Below are positions 18,221-28,416 of a stretch of DNA of 64,000 nt, piece by piece. The stretch's first letter is position 1. Every line of letters starts with the position of its first letter. A model generated the notes under the pieces. It made no database searches. It had not been told where the DNA came from and worked only from the letters and a program-made list of their open reading frames with translations. Location: assembly GCF_001647715.1 (NCBI RefSeq), contig NZ_CP015600.1, forward strand, positions 6,324,001 to 6,388,000, written 5' to 3'. This stretch comes from Pseudomonas antarctica (GTDB lineage Bacteria; Pseudomonadota; Gammaproteobacteria; Pseudomonadales; Pseudomonadaceae). A program made the position numbers and the translations under genes.

Positions 18221-18254
18221 ACCCTAGCGATCCTGTATGACAGAAAGATGACAA
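18221..18254 (-). promoter_or_regulatory. Pho box and -10 directly before pstC
   Basis: On the minus strand TTGTCAT, a CTTT spacer and CTGTCAT match the PhoB consensus almost perfectly (18254-18237). A TAGGGT -10 element follows 10 bases later (18226-18221), only 6 bases from the pstC ATG. Confidence 0.8.
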
Positions 18255-18327
18255 TGCAGTGACGCAAGAAATCCGCCGCGGAGCAGAGCTGGCAGCGGAC
18301 TAAAAAATTAGGGGTGTAGACGGTGAG

Positions 18328-18412
18328 TGGGGGAGCGGTTTTGCCCGCGATGGCGTCATACGGTTTCAACTCTAAACCGCGTCGCCAGCATCGCGGGCAA
18401 GCCCGCTCCCAC
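18328..18412. repeat. REPIN, GCGGGC..GCCCGCGAT subtype
   Basis: Inverted REP units (TGGGGGAGCGGTTTTGCCCG and CGGGCAAGCCCGCTCCCACA) lie between pstS and pstC. The structure may shield or end the pstS transcript and so lower downstream expression. Confidence 0.88.
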
Positions 18413-18446
18413 AGAAAAACATGCGTCTACACCAGGTCTTGCAGGC

Positions 18447-19433
18447 TTAGTTGCCTTCTTTCAAACCCAGGTCAGCCAGGGCCTTGGCGGCAACTTTGGC
18501 TGGCAGTGGGATGTAGCCGTCTTTGACGACCACTTCCTGGCCCTGTTTGGACAGAACCAGTTTCACGAACTCAGCTTCCAGCGGGGCCAGAGGCTTGTTC
18601 GGGGCTTTGTTGACGTACACGTAGAGGAAACGCGACAGCGGGTATTTGCCGTTCAGGGCGTTTTCTTCGCTGTCTTCGATGAAGTCAGTGCTGCCTTTCT
18701 TGGCCAGGGCCACGGTCTTCACGCTTGCAGTCTTGTAGCCGATGCCCGAGTAACCGATGCCGTTCAGCGAGGAACTGATCGACTGCACGACCGACGCCGA
18801 GCCTGGCTGTTCGTTCACGTTAGGCTTGTAGTCGCCTTTGCACAGGGCTTCTTCTTTGAAGTAGCCGTAGGTGCCGGATACCGAGTTACGACCGAACAAT
18901 TGCACCGGCTTGTTGGCCAGGTCGCCGGTCACACCCAGGTCGCCCCAGGTTTTCACGTCGGCTTTAGCGCCGCACAGACGAGTAGACGAGAAGATCGCGT
19001 CAACTTGTTCCATGGTCAGGTGCTGGATCGGGTTGTCCTTGTGCACGAATACAGCCAGGGCATCCACAGCCACCGGAATAGCGGTTGGCTTGTAGCCGTA
19101 CTTCTGCTCGAAGGCCGCCAGTTCGGTGTCCTTCATTTTGCGGCTCATCGGGCCCAGGTTGGAGGTGCCTTCAGTCAGCGCAGGAGGTGCAGTCGCGGAG
19201 CCGGCAGCCTGAATCTGGATGTTGACGTTCGGGTATTCCTTTTTGTAGGACTCAGCCCACAGGGTCATCAGGTTAGCCAGAGTGTCGGAACCAACGCTGG
19301 ACAAGTTGCCCGAGACGCCGGTGGTCTTGGCGTAAGCCGGAATTGCCGGGTCAACACCAGCGGCCACCGCGTGGGCGGTCGCAACGCCAGCAGCGACAAA
19401 AGTCATTGCCGCCATCAAACGCTTCAGTTTCAT
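18447..19433 (-). CDS. pstS: periplasmic phosphate-binding protein
   Basis: This 328-residue protein has a signal peptide ending near A-H-A-V-A-A (residue 25). The mature protein captures phosphate for PstCAB. The phosphate-binding loops are visible: N-L-S-S-V-G-S-D-T near residue 43, M-S-R-K-M and [10 protein letters not shown] near residue 180. It is the first gene of the pst operon, with its own Pho box upstream and a REPIN between it and pstC, which suits its need for much higher expression than the permeases. Confidence 0.97.
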   Translation of the reverse strand: MKLKRLMAAMTFVAAGVATAHAVAAGVDPAIPAYAKTTGVSGNLSSVGSDTLANLMTLWAESYKKEYPNVNIQIQAAGSATAPPALTEGTSNLGPMSRKMKDTELAAFEQKYGYKPTAIPVAVDALAVFVHKDNPIQHLTMEQVDAIFSSTRLCGAKADVKTWGDLGVTGDLANKPVQLFGRNSVSGTYGYFKEEALCKGDYKPNVNEQPGSASVVQSISSSLNGIGYSGIGYKTASVKTVALAKKGSTDFIEDSEENALNGKYPLSRFLYVYVNKAPNKPLAPLEAEFVKLVLSKQGQEVVVKDGYIPLPAKVAAKALADLGLKEGN

Positions 19434-19495
19434 GCCTTGCTCCTAGCAGATAGGGATAGTTGGATCGGGGCCAAGTATCGGTAGGCCGTGTGAAC

Positions 19496-19529
19496 ACTCT
19501 ATGTCCGCAATGTGACAATTAGATGAAAG
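19496..19529 (-). promoter_or_regulatory. Pho box and -10 of pstS
   Basis: On the minus strand CTTTCAT, CTAA and TTGTCAC (19529-19512) form the PhoB site. A TAGAGT -10 lies 10 bases downstream (19501-19496), giving a leader of about 55 bases to the pstS ATG. Confidence 0.8.
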
Positions 19530-19641
19530 GCCAGCATTTATGAAAAACCTGACAGGAAGGGGAAAGATCAATAAATACGGGGCTTGCGAGGAGGTTGACG
19601 CGCTTGAAGCGGTGTTTCAGAAATACTCTGTAATCTATGAC

Positions 19642-19667
19642 CGTTCCTACACAGCTGCGTAGGAACG
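19642..19667 (-). terminator. hairpin after the MHS transporter gene
   Basis: A 9-base stem CGTTCCTAC/GTAGGAACG lies 16 bases beyond the stop codon of the minus-strand transporter. There is no T-run. Confidence 0.45.
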
Positions 19668-19683
19668 ATCTTCAAATATCGGC

Positions 19684-20973
19684 TTACCGCCCGCGCTTCC
19701 ACAGGTACCCACCGACCAACGTCCCCATCACGCACAACACGGCGACATAGTAAGCAGGGCCCATGGGGCTTTCCTTCATCAGCAGCGACACCGCCAGCGG
19801 CGTCAACCCCCCAAACACGGCGTAGGCGACGTTGTAGGAAAACGACAACCCGCTGAAACGCACTACCGGTGGGAAGGCTTTCACCATCACGTAAGGCACC
19901 ACGCCGATCACACCGACAAACAGACCCGTCAGGGTGTACAGCGGGAAGAGCCAGTTCGGGTGATCGATCAGGCTGTGGTAAAGCGTCCACGACGTCGCCA
20001 ACAGCAACAGGCAACCGATGACCAGTACGCGGCCGGCGCCAAAGCGGTCGGCCAGGGCGCCGGAGGCGACGCAGCCGAGGCTGAGGGTGACGATGGCCAG
20101 GCTATTGGCTTGCAGCGCGATGGTCGGGCTGAAGTGATAGACGGTTTGCAGCACGGTCGGGGTCATCAGGATGACCACGACAACACCGGCCGACAGCAAC
20201 CAAGTCAGCAACATCGACAGCACGATGGCGCCACGGTGGTCGCGCAACACGGCGCGCAAGGGCAGTTCGGCAGCCAGGGTTTTGCGTTGCTGCATTTCGG
20301 CAAAGATCGGCGTTTCATGCAGCCAGCGGCGCAGGTAAACCGAAAGCAGGCCGAACACGCCACCCAGCAGGAACGGGATTCGCCAGGCGTAATCCGACAC
20401 TTGCTCCGGGCTATAAAGGGTGTTGATGGCGGTGGCCACCAGCGAGCCGAGCAGGATGCCGGCAGTGAGGCCGCTGGTCAGGGTGCCGCAGGCGTAGCCG
20501 ATATGGCGCGGCGGTACGTGTTCGGAGACGAACACCCAGGCGCCCGGTACTTCGCCGCCAATCGCCGCGCCCTGGATAACGCGCATCAACAGAAGCAGGA
20601 GCGGCGCCCACAGGCCGATCTGCGCATAGGTCGGCAGCAGGCCCATGATCAGGGTCGGCACGGCCATCATGAAGATGCTCAAGGTGAACATTTTCTTGCG
20701 ACCCAGCAAGTCGCCGAAGTGCGCCATGATGATGCCGCCCAACGGCCGCGCCAGGTAGCCGGCGGCGAAGATGCCGAAGGTCTGCATCATGCGCAGCCAT
20801 TCCGGCATGTCGACGGGGAAAAACAGTTTTCCGACCACGGTGGCGAAAAACACAAAGATGATGAAGTCGTAAAATTCCAGCGCCCCGCCCAAGGCAGACA
20901 GTGACAGGGTTTTGTAGTCGTTGCGGGTGAGCGGGCGCGACGGTTGCGCACTGCTTGCGGGCACGGAGGACAT
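19684..20973 (-). CDS. MFS transporter, metabolite:H+ symporter type
   Basis: This 429-residue inner-membrane protein has 12 predicted membrane segments. The first segment has the A-L-E-F-Y-D-F motif typical of the MHS subgroup (ShiA, ProP, KgtP). Loop 2-3 has R-P-L-G-G-I-I-M-A-H-F-G-D-L-L-G-R-K, the MFS signature. These transporters bring in small organic acids, betaines or related solutes with protons; the substrate here cannot be read from sequence. The start is the ATG at 20973, and longer readings are not MFS-like. It stands alone next to the pst operon, as in other pseudomonads. Confidence 0.88.
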   Translation of the reverse strand: MSSVPASSAQPSRPLTRNDYKTLSLSALGGALEFYDFIIFVFFATVVGKLFFPVDMPEWLRMMQTFGIFAAGYLARPLGGIIMAHFGDLLGRKKMFTLSIFMMAVPTLIMGLLPTYAQIGLWAPLLLLLMRVIQGAAIGGEVPGAWVFVSEHVPPRHIGYACGTLTSGLTAGILLGSLVATAINTLYSPEQVSDYAWRIPFLLGGVFGLLSVYLRRWLHETPIFAEMQQRKTLAAELPLRAVLRDHRGAIVLSMLLTWLLSAGVVVVILMTPTVLQTVYHFSPTIALQANSLAIVTLSLGCVASGALADRFGAGRVLVIGCLLLLATSWTLYHSLIDHPNWLFPLYTLTGLFVGVIGVVPYVMVKAFPPVVRFSGLSFSYNVAYAVFGGLTPLAVSLLMKESPMGPAYYVAVLCVMGTLVGGYLWKRGR

Positions 20974-21428
20974 GGCAAGGCTTCTCTTATAGTAGTGACG
21001 GCAAGCCCGGGACTTGCGGCGGGTCTGGCAAGATAGCAAATCGCTTGAAAAAGCACAGCGCCCTCCGAATAACAGTTTAAAGGCGCGCGTTATTCCCCGT
21101 TCCTGCGCTTTATTAGCCATCAGAAGCACAGTTGCGGGAAAAAGCCGCATTACAGCCGCGATTTGCCGACCAAATGAGTGCCGGGAGGTCGTCGCGGCGC
21201 CAGGGTCTCGATATACTCGGCCCGTGCAAGCGCCAAACCCGCTGTCTTGACGGGCTGCTGTGCCAAAACGTCGTTGGGTGCCATCCAGCCGATTTGGCAG
21301 AGTTTCCCTTTAGTACGCCTTATGAGAAACGTATCGAGCGGTGTATGTTGGTGCTGAAACGTTTTTCCGGAAGACGGCTATCCACTTGAAATACCCATGA
21401 AGCGTCACGGGTCAGAGGCACCCTCGGC
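20974..21428. other. intergenic region between divergent genes, no gene seen
   Basis: These 455 bases separate the minus-strand transporter from the plus-strand thioesterase. No convincing coding potential is seen. A TATACT-like -10 at about 21211-21216 faces the thioesterase, and an inverted GCCCG/CGGGC is nearby. It should hold both promoters. Confidence 0.4.
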
Positions 21429-21833
21429 ATGATCGAACTCGAACAAGAAGATCCTATCCCGCAAGGCGACCTCGCCCTGCAAATCACCGCCCTCCCGCGT
21501 GAAACCAACGGTTTTGGCGATATTTTCGGCGGCTGGCTGGTCGCGCAGATGGACCTGGCCGGTACGGCCATGGCCAGCAAGGTAGCGGGCGGACGTGTGG
21601 CCACCGTGGCCATCGATCGCATGGCGTTCCTGGTACCGGTGGCGGTGGGCGCGCAATTGTCCTTCTATACCCAGGCTCTGGAAATCGGCCGCAGTTCGAT
21701 CCAGATGATGGTCGAAGTCTGGAGCGACGACCCGCTGTCCAGCGAATGGCGCAAAGTCACCGAGGCGGTGTTTGTGTTCGTCGCGATTGATGGCAGCGGC
21801 CGCACGCGTTCAGTGCCGTCACGCGCACGTTAA
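21429..21833 (+). CDS. acyl-CoA thioesterase, hotdog fold (YciA-like)
   Basis: This 134-residue single-hotdog protein hydrolyses acyl-CoA to free CoA and acid in the cytoplasm. It shows the family block N-G-F-G-D-I-F-G-G-W-L-V-A-Q-M-D, with the catalytic aspartate, and a later V-A-I-D-R-M-A-F. The length matches YciA/BACH-type short thioesterases. It sits 57 bases upstream of a mutarotase gene on the same strand and may be co-transcribed. Chain-length preference cannot be inferred. Confidence 0.87.
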   Translation: MIELEQEDPIPQGDLALQITALPRETNGFGDIFGGWLVAQMDLAGTAMASKVAGGRVATVAIDRMAFLVPVAVGAQLSFYTQALEIGRSSIQMMVEVWSDDPLSSEWRKVTEAVFVFVAIDGSGRTRSVPSRAR

Positions 21834-21890
21834 ACCTCGCCGGGTTTTGACGGTCAATTGCCCCATTGCCTGCCATAAAGAGTGCTCTGT

Positions 21891-22790
21891 ATGCCTACGC
21901 CCCACGTTGAAACCGTGAAAATCGACGAGCTGGACTGCTGGCGCATCCGTCACAACGGCGCCGAACTGCTGGTGGCCCAACAGGGCGCACATATCTTCAG
22001 TTACCAGCGTCAGGGCGAGCAGCCGTTGATCTGGCCGAACCCCGAGGCGGTGTTCAAGCAGGGCAAAGGCATTCGTACCGGCGTGCCGGTGTGCTGGCCG
22101 TGGTTCGGCGTGTTCGACCGCAACCCGCAAAGCGTACAAACGATGCGCCAGAGCGATCAACCTGCCGGCGCCCACGGTTTTGTACGGACTGCACGCTGGG
22201 AATTGGCCGGGACCACGATTGAAGGCGATGCAGTGCGCGTCGACCTGGTATTGCCAGTGCCTGCAGGCGGTTTCCCCGGCTGGCCCCATCAGGTCGACCT
22301 GAAGCTGAGCCTGTTGCTGGACGATCAACTGCATATCCAGCTGACCAGCCACAACCGTGGCACCGATACGGTAACCCTCAGCCAGGCGCTGCACACCTAT
22401 TTCGCCGTGAGCGACGTGCGCAACGTACAGGTCGAAGGCCTGGACGGGCTGGCGTATATCGACACCGCCGACGGCTGGAGCAACAAACAGCAATCCGGGT
22501 TGCTGCACTTCACGGCCGAGACCGACCGTATCTACCTCAATACCCCGGCGCAGTTGAACATTGTCGATAAAGACTGGCAGCGCCGCATCCAGCTCACCAG
22601 CCAGGGCTCGAACTCGACGGTGATCTGGAACCCCTGGACCGAACGCGCCAAGGCGTTCGACGACATGGCCGATGATGGCTGGCAGGGCATGCTGTGCATC
22701 GAGACGGCGAATGTGCTGGATGATGTGGTGAGCTTGGCGCCGGGTGAAAGCCATACGCTTGGCGTAAGCATCACCGGTATCGCCCTGTAA
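21891..22790 (+). CDS. D-hexose-6-phosphate mutarotase
   Basis: This 299-residue cytoplasmic aldose 1-epimerase-type enzyme of the YeaD group interconverts the alpha and beta forms of glucose-6-phosphate and related sugars. Typical features are G-A-H-I-F-S-Y near residue 36, P-V-C-W-P-W-F-G-V-F, H-G-F-V-R with a catalytic histidine near residue 93, and H-T-Y-F near residue 166. The ATG at 21891 is preferred to an in-frame GTG 9 bases earlier, because the protein then begins M-P-T-P-H as in relatives. A REPIN follows. Confidence 0.88.
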   Translation: MPTPHVETVKIDELDCWRIRHNGAELLVAQQGAHIFSYQRQGEQPLIWPNPEAVFKQGKGIRTGVPVCWPWFGVFDRNPQSVQTMRQSDQPAGAHGFVRTARWELAGTTIEGDAVRVDLVLPVPAGGFPGWPHQVDLKLSLLLDDQLHIQLTSHNRGTDTVTLSQALHTYFAVSDVRNVQVEGLDGLAYIDTADGWSNKQQSGLLHFTAETDRIYLNTPAQLNIVDKDWQRRIQLTSQGSNSTVIWNPWTERAKAFDDMADDGWQGMLCIETANVLDDVVSLAPGESHTLGVSITGIAL

Positions 22791-22804
22791 ACGCCGATCA
22801 AAAT

Positions 22805-22889
22805 GTGGGAGCTGGCTTGCCTGCGATAGCATCGCCGCAGTGAACCAGTGAAACCGAGGTGCCTGTATCGCAGGCAAGCCAGCTCCCAC
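22805..22889. repeat. REPIN, GCTGGCTTGCCTGCGAT subtype
   Basis: GTGGGAGCTGGCTTGCCTGC and its inverse GCAGGCAAGCCAGCTCCCAC flank a variable centre. It lies between convergent genes and can act as a double-sided stop structure. Confidence 0.9.
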
Positions 22890-22907
22890 ATTGATGGGTG
22901 TTGTGGA

Positions 22908-23444
22908 TTACAGATCCGATTCCTTCACCACCCGCACTTTCCCCGCATCCAGCGCATACGCCGCATCCGCCAAATCGTTATTCACCTTCTCCACCTTCAA
23001 CGCGCCCGTGACCCACAGCGGTGTGTAGATATCATCCAGCTTCAACCCCTTGGGATAACGCACCAGCACCAACTGGTTAGGCGGCGGTGGCGGCACATGG
23101 ATGCAGGCGCCCGGGTAAGGCACCAGGAAGAACAGCGTGCTGCGGCCTTTGGCATCGGTTTCCAACGGCACCGGGTAACCGCCGATACGGATGTTCTTGC
23201 CGTTCATGGCGGCCACGGTCTTGGTCGAATACATCACCGCCGGCAAGCCTTTGCTTTGCTTCAAGCCACCTTTGTCGGTGAACGTGCCTTGGGCTTCGGG
23301 GGAGTTGTGGTCGATCTCGGGCATGGCTTCGAGGGCTTTCTGATCCGACAGCGGCATCAGGTCGAGCCAATCGGTTTCTGGCAGTTCGCCAGCGTGGGCC
23401 AGGCCGGAGCCCAACAAAAGGAGAGTCAAAAGAAGGCGGCGCAT
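22908..23444 (-). CDS. secreted DUF3299 protein
   Basis: This 178-residue protein has a signal peptide ending at A-H-A-G (about residue 19), so it is exported. The mature part matches the DUF3299 pattern, with L-P-E-T-D-W-L-D-L-M-P, I-R-I-G-G-Y-P-V-P-L-E, F-F-L-V-P-Y-P-G-A-C-I-H and P-P-P-P-P-N-Q. A single cysteine followed by histidine sits in the C-I-H-V-P-P stretch. The function is unknown; relatives are often near ABC lipoprotein-type exporters, not seen here. The ATG at 23444 is chosen over a TTG 15 bases upstream. Confidence 0.85.
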   Translation of the reverse strand: MRRLLLTLLLLGSGLAHAGELPETDWLDLMPLSDQKALEAMPEIDHNSPEAQGTFTDKGGLKQSKGLPAVMYSTKTVAAMNGKNIRIGGYPVPLETDAKGRSTLFFLVPYPGACIHVPPPPPNQLVLVRYPKGLKLDDIYTPLWVTGALKVEKVNNDLADAAYALDAGKVRVVKESDL

Positions 23445-23521
23445 GGAGAGGCTCGGCAATTACAAGTGACGAGCATTCTAGCCCTCTGCGCCTGCGCAGC
23501 GCAGAGGGCTTTGTCGCTTAA

Positions 23522-23767
23522 TTATTTTTTACGCAGCAGACCGTAAATCACCAGCAACACGATGGCGCCGATCAGCGCACCGATAAAGCCTGCGCCTTGA
23601 CCCGCCTGGTAGATGCCCAGGGCCTGACCGCCATAAGTGGCGACCAGGGAACCTGCGATACCCAACAGGATAGTCATGATCCAACCCATGCTGTCGTCGC
23701 CAGGCTTGAGGAAACGCGCGAGCAGACCGACGATCAGGCCGATAAAAATGGTTCCGATGATACCCAT
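23522..23767 (-). CDS. GlsB/YeaQ/YmgE family membrane protein
   Basis: This 81-residue, very hydrophobic protein has three membrane segments and the family pattern G-L-L-A-R-F-L-K-P-G in the first loop and G-x-x-G-S-L-V-A near the second. It is also known as the transglycosylase-associated protein family. Members are small inner-membrane proteins induced by stress; the exact role is unknown. It is preceded by a good GAGGGAAAT-type ribosome site. It stands alone downstream of purK on the same strand. Confidence 0.9.
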   Translation of the reverse strand: MGIIGTIFIGLIVGLLARFLKPGDDSMGWIMTILLGIAGSLVATYGGQALGIYQAGQGAGFIGALIGAIVLLVIYGLLRKK

Positions 23768-23874
23768 GGCATTTCCCTCTGAATTGAATGTGAGTCATGC
23801 CAAAGCCTAGTCAGGCTTTGCCATCCTGCAATCAGAGAGACGGCGGCAACCAATGGTTCCCGCCGCCCCCCGGG

Positions 23875-24960
23875 TTATTGCTCGGCGATCAGCGCTTCGA
23901 CCTTGAGGATCTGCCCTTGCAGGGTCGCGCGGTCCTTGCAGCGCAGGTTGGCGTGGCCGACCTTACGCCCGGCCTTGAAGGCCTTGCCGTAGTGATGCAG
24001 GTGGCAGTCGTCGATGGCGATAACTTTTTCCACTGGCGGTACAACACCAATGAAGTTGAGCATGGCGCTCTCACCGACCTTGGCCGTGGAGCCCAACGGC
24101 AAGCCCGCCACCGCCCGCAGGTGGTTTTCGAACTGGCTGCACTCGGCGCCTTCGGTGGTCCAGTGCCCGGAGTTGTGCACGCGCGGGGCGATTTCGTTGG
24201 CCTTGAGGCCACCGTCGACTTCAAAGAACTCGAACGCCATCACGCCGACGTAATCCAGCTGCTTGAGCACACGGCTGGAATAGTCTTCAGCCAGGGCCTG
24301 CAACGGATGGTCAGTGCTGGCCACGGACAGCTTGAGGATGCCGCTGTCGTGGGTGTTGTGCACCAACGGGTAGAAGCGGGTTTCGCCATCACGGGCACGC
24401 ACGGCGATCAGGGAGACTTCACCGGTGAACGGCACGAAGCCTTCCAGCAGGCAGGCAACGCTGCCCAGCTCGGCGAAGGTGCCGACCACATCGGCAGCCG
24501 TGCGCAGGACTTTCTGGCCCTTGCCGTCGTAACCCAGGGTGCGGGTTTTCAGCACGGCCGGCAGGCCGATGGAGGCAACGGCGGCGTCCAGGTCGGCTTG
24601 GGACTGGATGTCGGCGAACGCCGGCGTCGGGATGCCCAAATCCTTGAACATGCTCTTCTCGAACCAGCGGTCACGCGCGATGCGCAAGGCTTCGGCGCTC
24701 GGGTACACCGGTACGAACTGCGAGAGGAAGGCCACGGTTTCGGCCGGGACGCTTTCGAACTCGAAGGTCACCAGGTCGACTTCGTCGGCCAGTTGGCGCA
24801 GGTGATCCGGGTCGCTGTAGTCAGCCCGCAGGTGCTCGCCGAGTGCCGCCGCGCAAGCGTCGGGCGCCGGGTCCAGGAAAGCAAAGTTCATCCCCAGCGG
24901 GGTTCCCGCCAAGGCCAGCATGCGGCCCAACTGGCCGCCACCGATTACACCGATCTTCAT
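23875..24960 (-). CDS. purK: N5-carboxyaminoimidazole ribonucleotide synthase
   Basis: This 361-residue ATP-grasp enzyme makes N5-CAIR from AIR, ATP and bicarbonate in purine synthesis. It has an N-terminal G-V-I-G-G-G-Q-L-G-R-M-L nucleotide-binding start, the ATP-grasp block K-T-R-T-L-G-Y-D-G-K-G-Q (near residue 150) and the metal-binding E-I-A-P-R-V-H-N-S-G-H. It begins 11 bases after the purE stop codon with GAGG upstream. The in-frame TTG at 24969 is rejected. PurE uses its product directly. Confidence 0.96.
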   Translation of the reverse strand: MKIGVIGGGQLGRMLALAGTPLGMNFAFLDPAPDACAAALGEHLRADYSDPDHLRQLADEVDLVTFEFESVPAETVAFLSQFVPVYPSAEALRIARDRWFEKSMFKDLGIPTPAFADIQSQADLDAAVASIGLPAVLKTRTLGYDGKGQKVLRTAADVVGTFAELGSVACLLEGFVPFTGEVSLIAVRARDGETRFYPLVHNTHDSGILKLSVASTDHPLQALAEDYSSRVLKQLDYVGVMAFEFFEVDGGLKANEIAPRVHNSGHWTTEGAECSQFENHLRAVAGLPLGSTAKVGESAMLNFIGVVPPVEKVIAIDDCHLHHYGKAFKAGRKVGHANLRCKDRATLQGQILKVEALIAEQ

Positions 24961-24971
24961 CGTCAACAACC

Positions 24972-25463
24972 TCAGGCGATGCGTGGGTCTGGATTGTCCA
25001 GCACGCTGTCTGTCTGCTCAGCACGGAATTTTTTCAGCACCGCATGGAACTGCGGGTGCTTGGCGCCCAGGATGCTGGCGGACAACAACGCGGCGTTGAT
25101 CGCGCCGGCCTTGCCGATCGCCAGGGTCGCCACCGGGATACCGGCCGGCATCTGCACGATGGACAACAGCGAATCCACACCCGAGAGCATCGACGACTGC
25201 ACCGGCACGCCGAGCACCGGCAGGTGGGTCTTGGCCGCACACATGCCTGGCAGGTGCGCCGCACCGCCGGCACCGGCGATGATCACCTCGATGCCACGGG
25301 ATTCTGCTTCATCGGCATACTGGAACAGCAAATCCGGGGTGCGGTGGGCAGAGACCACTTTCACTTCATACGGAATGCCGAGTTTTTCCAGCATATCGGC
25401 GGTGTGGCTAAGGGTGGACCAATCGGACTTGGAGCCCATGATCACGCCAACCAATGCACTCAT
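24972..25463 (-). CDS. purE: N5-CAIR mutase
   Basis: This 163-residue cytoplasmic enzyme rearranges N5-CAIR to CAIR. It has the class I PurE signature: M-G-S-K-S-D-W near residue 10, the active-site S-A-H-R-T-P near residue 40 and [11 protein letters not shown] near residue 66. The length is standard. It is the first gene of the purEK operon, whose leader carries a terminator-like hairpin close to the start codon. Confidence 0.97.
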   Translation of the reverse strand: MSALVGVIMGSKSDWSTLSHTADMLEKLGIPYEVKVVSAHRTPDLLFQYADEAESRGIEVIIAGAGGAAHLPGMCAAKTHLPVLGVPVQSSMLSGVDSLLSIVQMPAGIPVATLAIGKAGAINAALLSASILGAKHPQFHAVLKKFRAEQTDSVLDNPDPRIA

Positions 25464-25501
25464 CGTCGTGCCTCTTCTCTCTGGGCGCCCGCAGGCGCGT
25501 C

Positions 25502-25587
25502 AAAAAACAACAAGCCACGCGGGAAATCCGGCGTGGCTTGTTGTACGAAATTTGGCCGGTTGGACCGGCCGAAGGCCGCGCAGTATA
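25502..25587 (-). promoter_or_regulatory. purEK leader with terminator-like hairpin (possible attenuator)
   Basis: Reading toward purE on the minus strand, there is a possible -10 TATACT (25587-25582) and a hairpin GGCCGGT/ACCGGCC (25570-25554). A perfect 14-base stem ACAACAAGCCACGC/GCGTGGCTTGTTGT (25544-25507) follows, and then a T6 run. The terminator-like element ends about 40 bases before the purE ATG. It may alternatively end the upstream LysR transcript. Confidence 0.5.
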
Positions 25588-25708
25588 CCGTAATAATCCA
25601 GATAAACAGCCCCTGGAATGACCATCTGTCCAGCGGCGCAAACCGGCGGTTTTATTGACTTTCAGGTCAGCGAAAACACCGCCGATCAACCATGGGACTT
25701 GGAACAAT

Positions 25709-25793
25709 GTGGGAGCTGGCTTGCCTGCGATAGCATCACCTCAATATGCCTGATGTATCGAGGTGCCCGCATCGCAGGCAAGCCAGCTCCCAC
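25709..25793. repeat. REPIN, GCTGGCTTGCCTGCGAT subtype
   Basis: This is nearly identical in both arms to the copy at 22805, with a different centre. It lies between the LysR gene and the purEK leader. Confidence 0.9.
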
Positions 25794-25811
25794 ATTTGAT
25801 CTTCATCCCTT

Positions 25812-26720
25812 TCAGGTGCCTTGTGCAGCACCACCTTCTAACTTACGCCACAACAACCGCACGTTCGCCTTGCGCACCAACGCGCAGCGATACAGGCGAA
25901 TTTCCAGCGGTACATGCCATTGCGGCCCGCCGCAGACCACCAGTTCGCCGCGCGCCAGTTCGGCCCGCACGCTCAGTTGGGGCACCCAGGCAATGCCGAG
26001 GCCTTCCAGCGCCATGCTCTTGAGGCTGTCGGCCATAGCGGTTTCGTACACCGTGGTAAAACGCAGTGCGCGTTGGCGCAGCAACAGGTTCACCGAGCGA
26101 CCGAGAAATGCCCCGGCGCTGTAGGCCAGCAGCGGCACACTGCCCTCGCCTTCCAGGTCGAACAACGGCTTGCCGTCGGCATCGGCAGCGCACACCGGGA
26201 GCATTTCGGTATTGCCCAGGTGCAGCGACGGGAAGATCTCCGGATCCATCTGCATCGCCGCATCCGGGTCGTAGAACGCCAGCATCAAATCGCAGCCGCC
26301 TTCACGCAGGGCGTGCACCGCGTCACCGACGTTGGTGGCGACCAGCCGTGTAGCAATATTCAGCCCTTCGTTACGCAGTTGCGCGATCCAGCGCGGGAAG
26401 AAGCCTAAAGCCAGGGAGTGAGCGGCCGCCACTTGCATGACTTCGCCCTGCCCGCCTTCCAAGTGATGCAAATGGCGCAGCACTTCACCGAGTTGCTCGA
26501 CCACCGTGCGCGCAGTCACCAGGAACAACTGCCCCGCCGCCGTCAATTCGACTGGCGTGCGCGAGCGGTTGACCAGGGTCAAGCCGAGCGCAGCTTCCAG
26601 GCTGCGAATACGACGGCTGAACGCTGGCTGGGTAACAAAGCGCCGCTCCGCCGCTTGGGAAAAGCTGCGAGTCGCCGCCAAGGCGCTGAAGTCTTCCAGC
26701 CATTTGCTCTCAAGGTTCAT
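25812..26720 (-). CDS. LysR-family regulator divergent from aspA
   Basis: This 302-residue regulator has an N-terminal winged helix-turn-helix (about 5-62, with F-S-Q-A-A-E-R-R-F-V-T-Q-P-A-F-S-R-R-I) and a two-lobe effector domain (about 90-300). The start is the ATG at 26720 with a strong GGAGG upstream. It is transcribed away from aspA across a gap of about 180 bases, the classic layout for a LysR protein that controls its neighbour, so control of aspartate catabolism is inferred. The effector is unknown. Confidence 0.88.
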   Translation of the reverse strand: MNLESKWLEDFSALAATRSFSQAAERRFVTQPAFSRRIRSLEAALGLTLVNRSRTPVELTAAGQLFLVTARTVVEQLGEVLRHLHHLEGGQGEVMQVAAAHSLALGFFPRWIAQLRNEGLNIATRLVATNVGDAVHALREGGCDLMLAFYDPDAAMQMDPEIFPSLHLGNTEMLPVCAADADGKPLFDLEGEGSVPLLAYSAGAFLGRSVNLLLRQRALRFTTVYETAMADSLKSMALEGLGIAWVPQLSVRAELARGELVVCGGPQWHVPLEIRLYRCALVRKANVRLLWRKLEGGAAQGT

Positions 26721-26902
26721 CACTTCCTCCCACGGGTACGCACCATTTTGGCACACACGCCCGCCATGATAGCTGGGTCACACCTGCATTATGCCGTTTG
26801 TGCATAGGCCAGTGTTTAACAGCATTGGCTCAAAAACTCCCACAAGCCTAGCATTCGCAGCGTTCCGGCCAGTTCCGGGTCCATATCGAGATGATTTCCG
26901 TC

Positions 26903-28327
<1,425 letters not shown>

Positions 28328-28381
28328 GCGTTTGTTGCACCGCTCACCAGGTTGAGGGACTAGACACCTCTCACCTTTTGA

Positions 28382-28416
28382 GGGCTTGGAGAACCATTCT
28401 CCAGGCCCTTTTTTTT
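28382..28416 (+). terminator. intrinsic terminator after aspA
   Basis: A GC-rich stem (GGGCTTGGAGAA with TTCTCCAGGCCC) with a three-base loop is followed by eight T residues. Confidence 0.9.
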
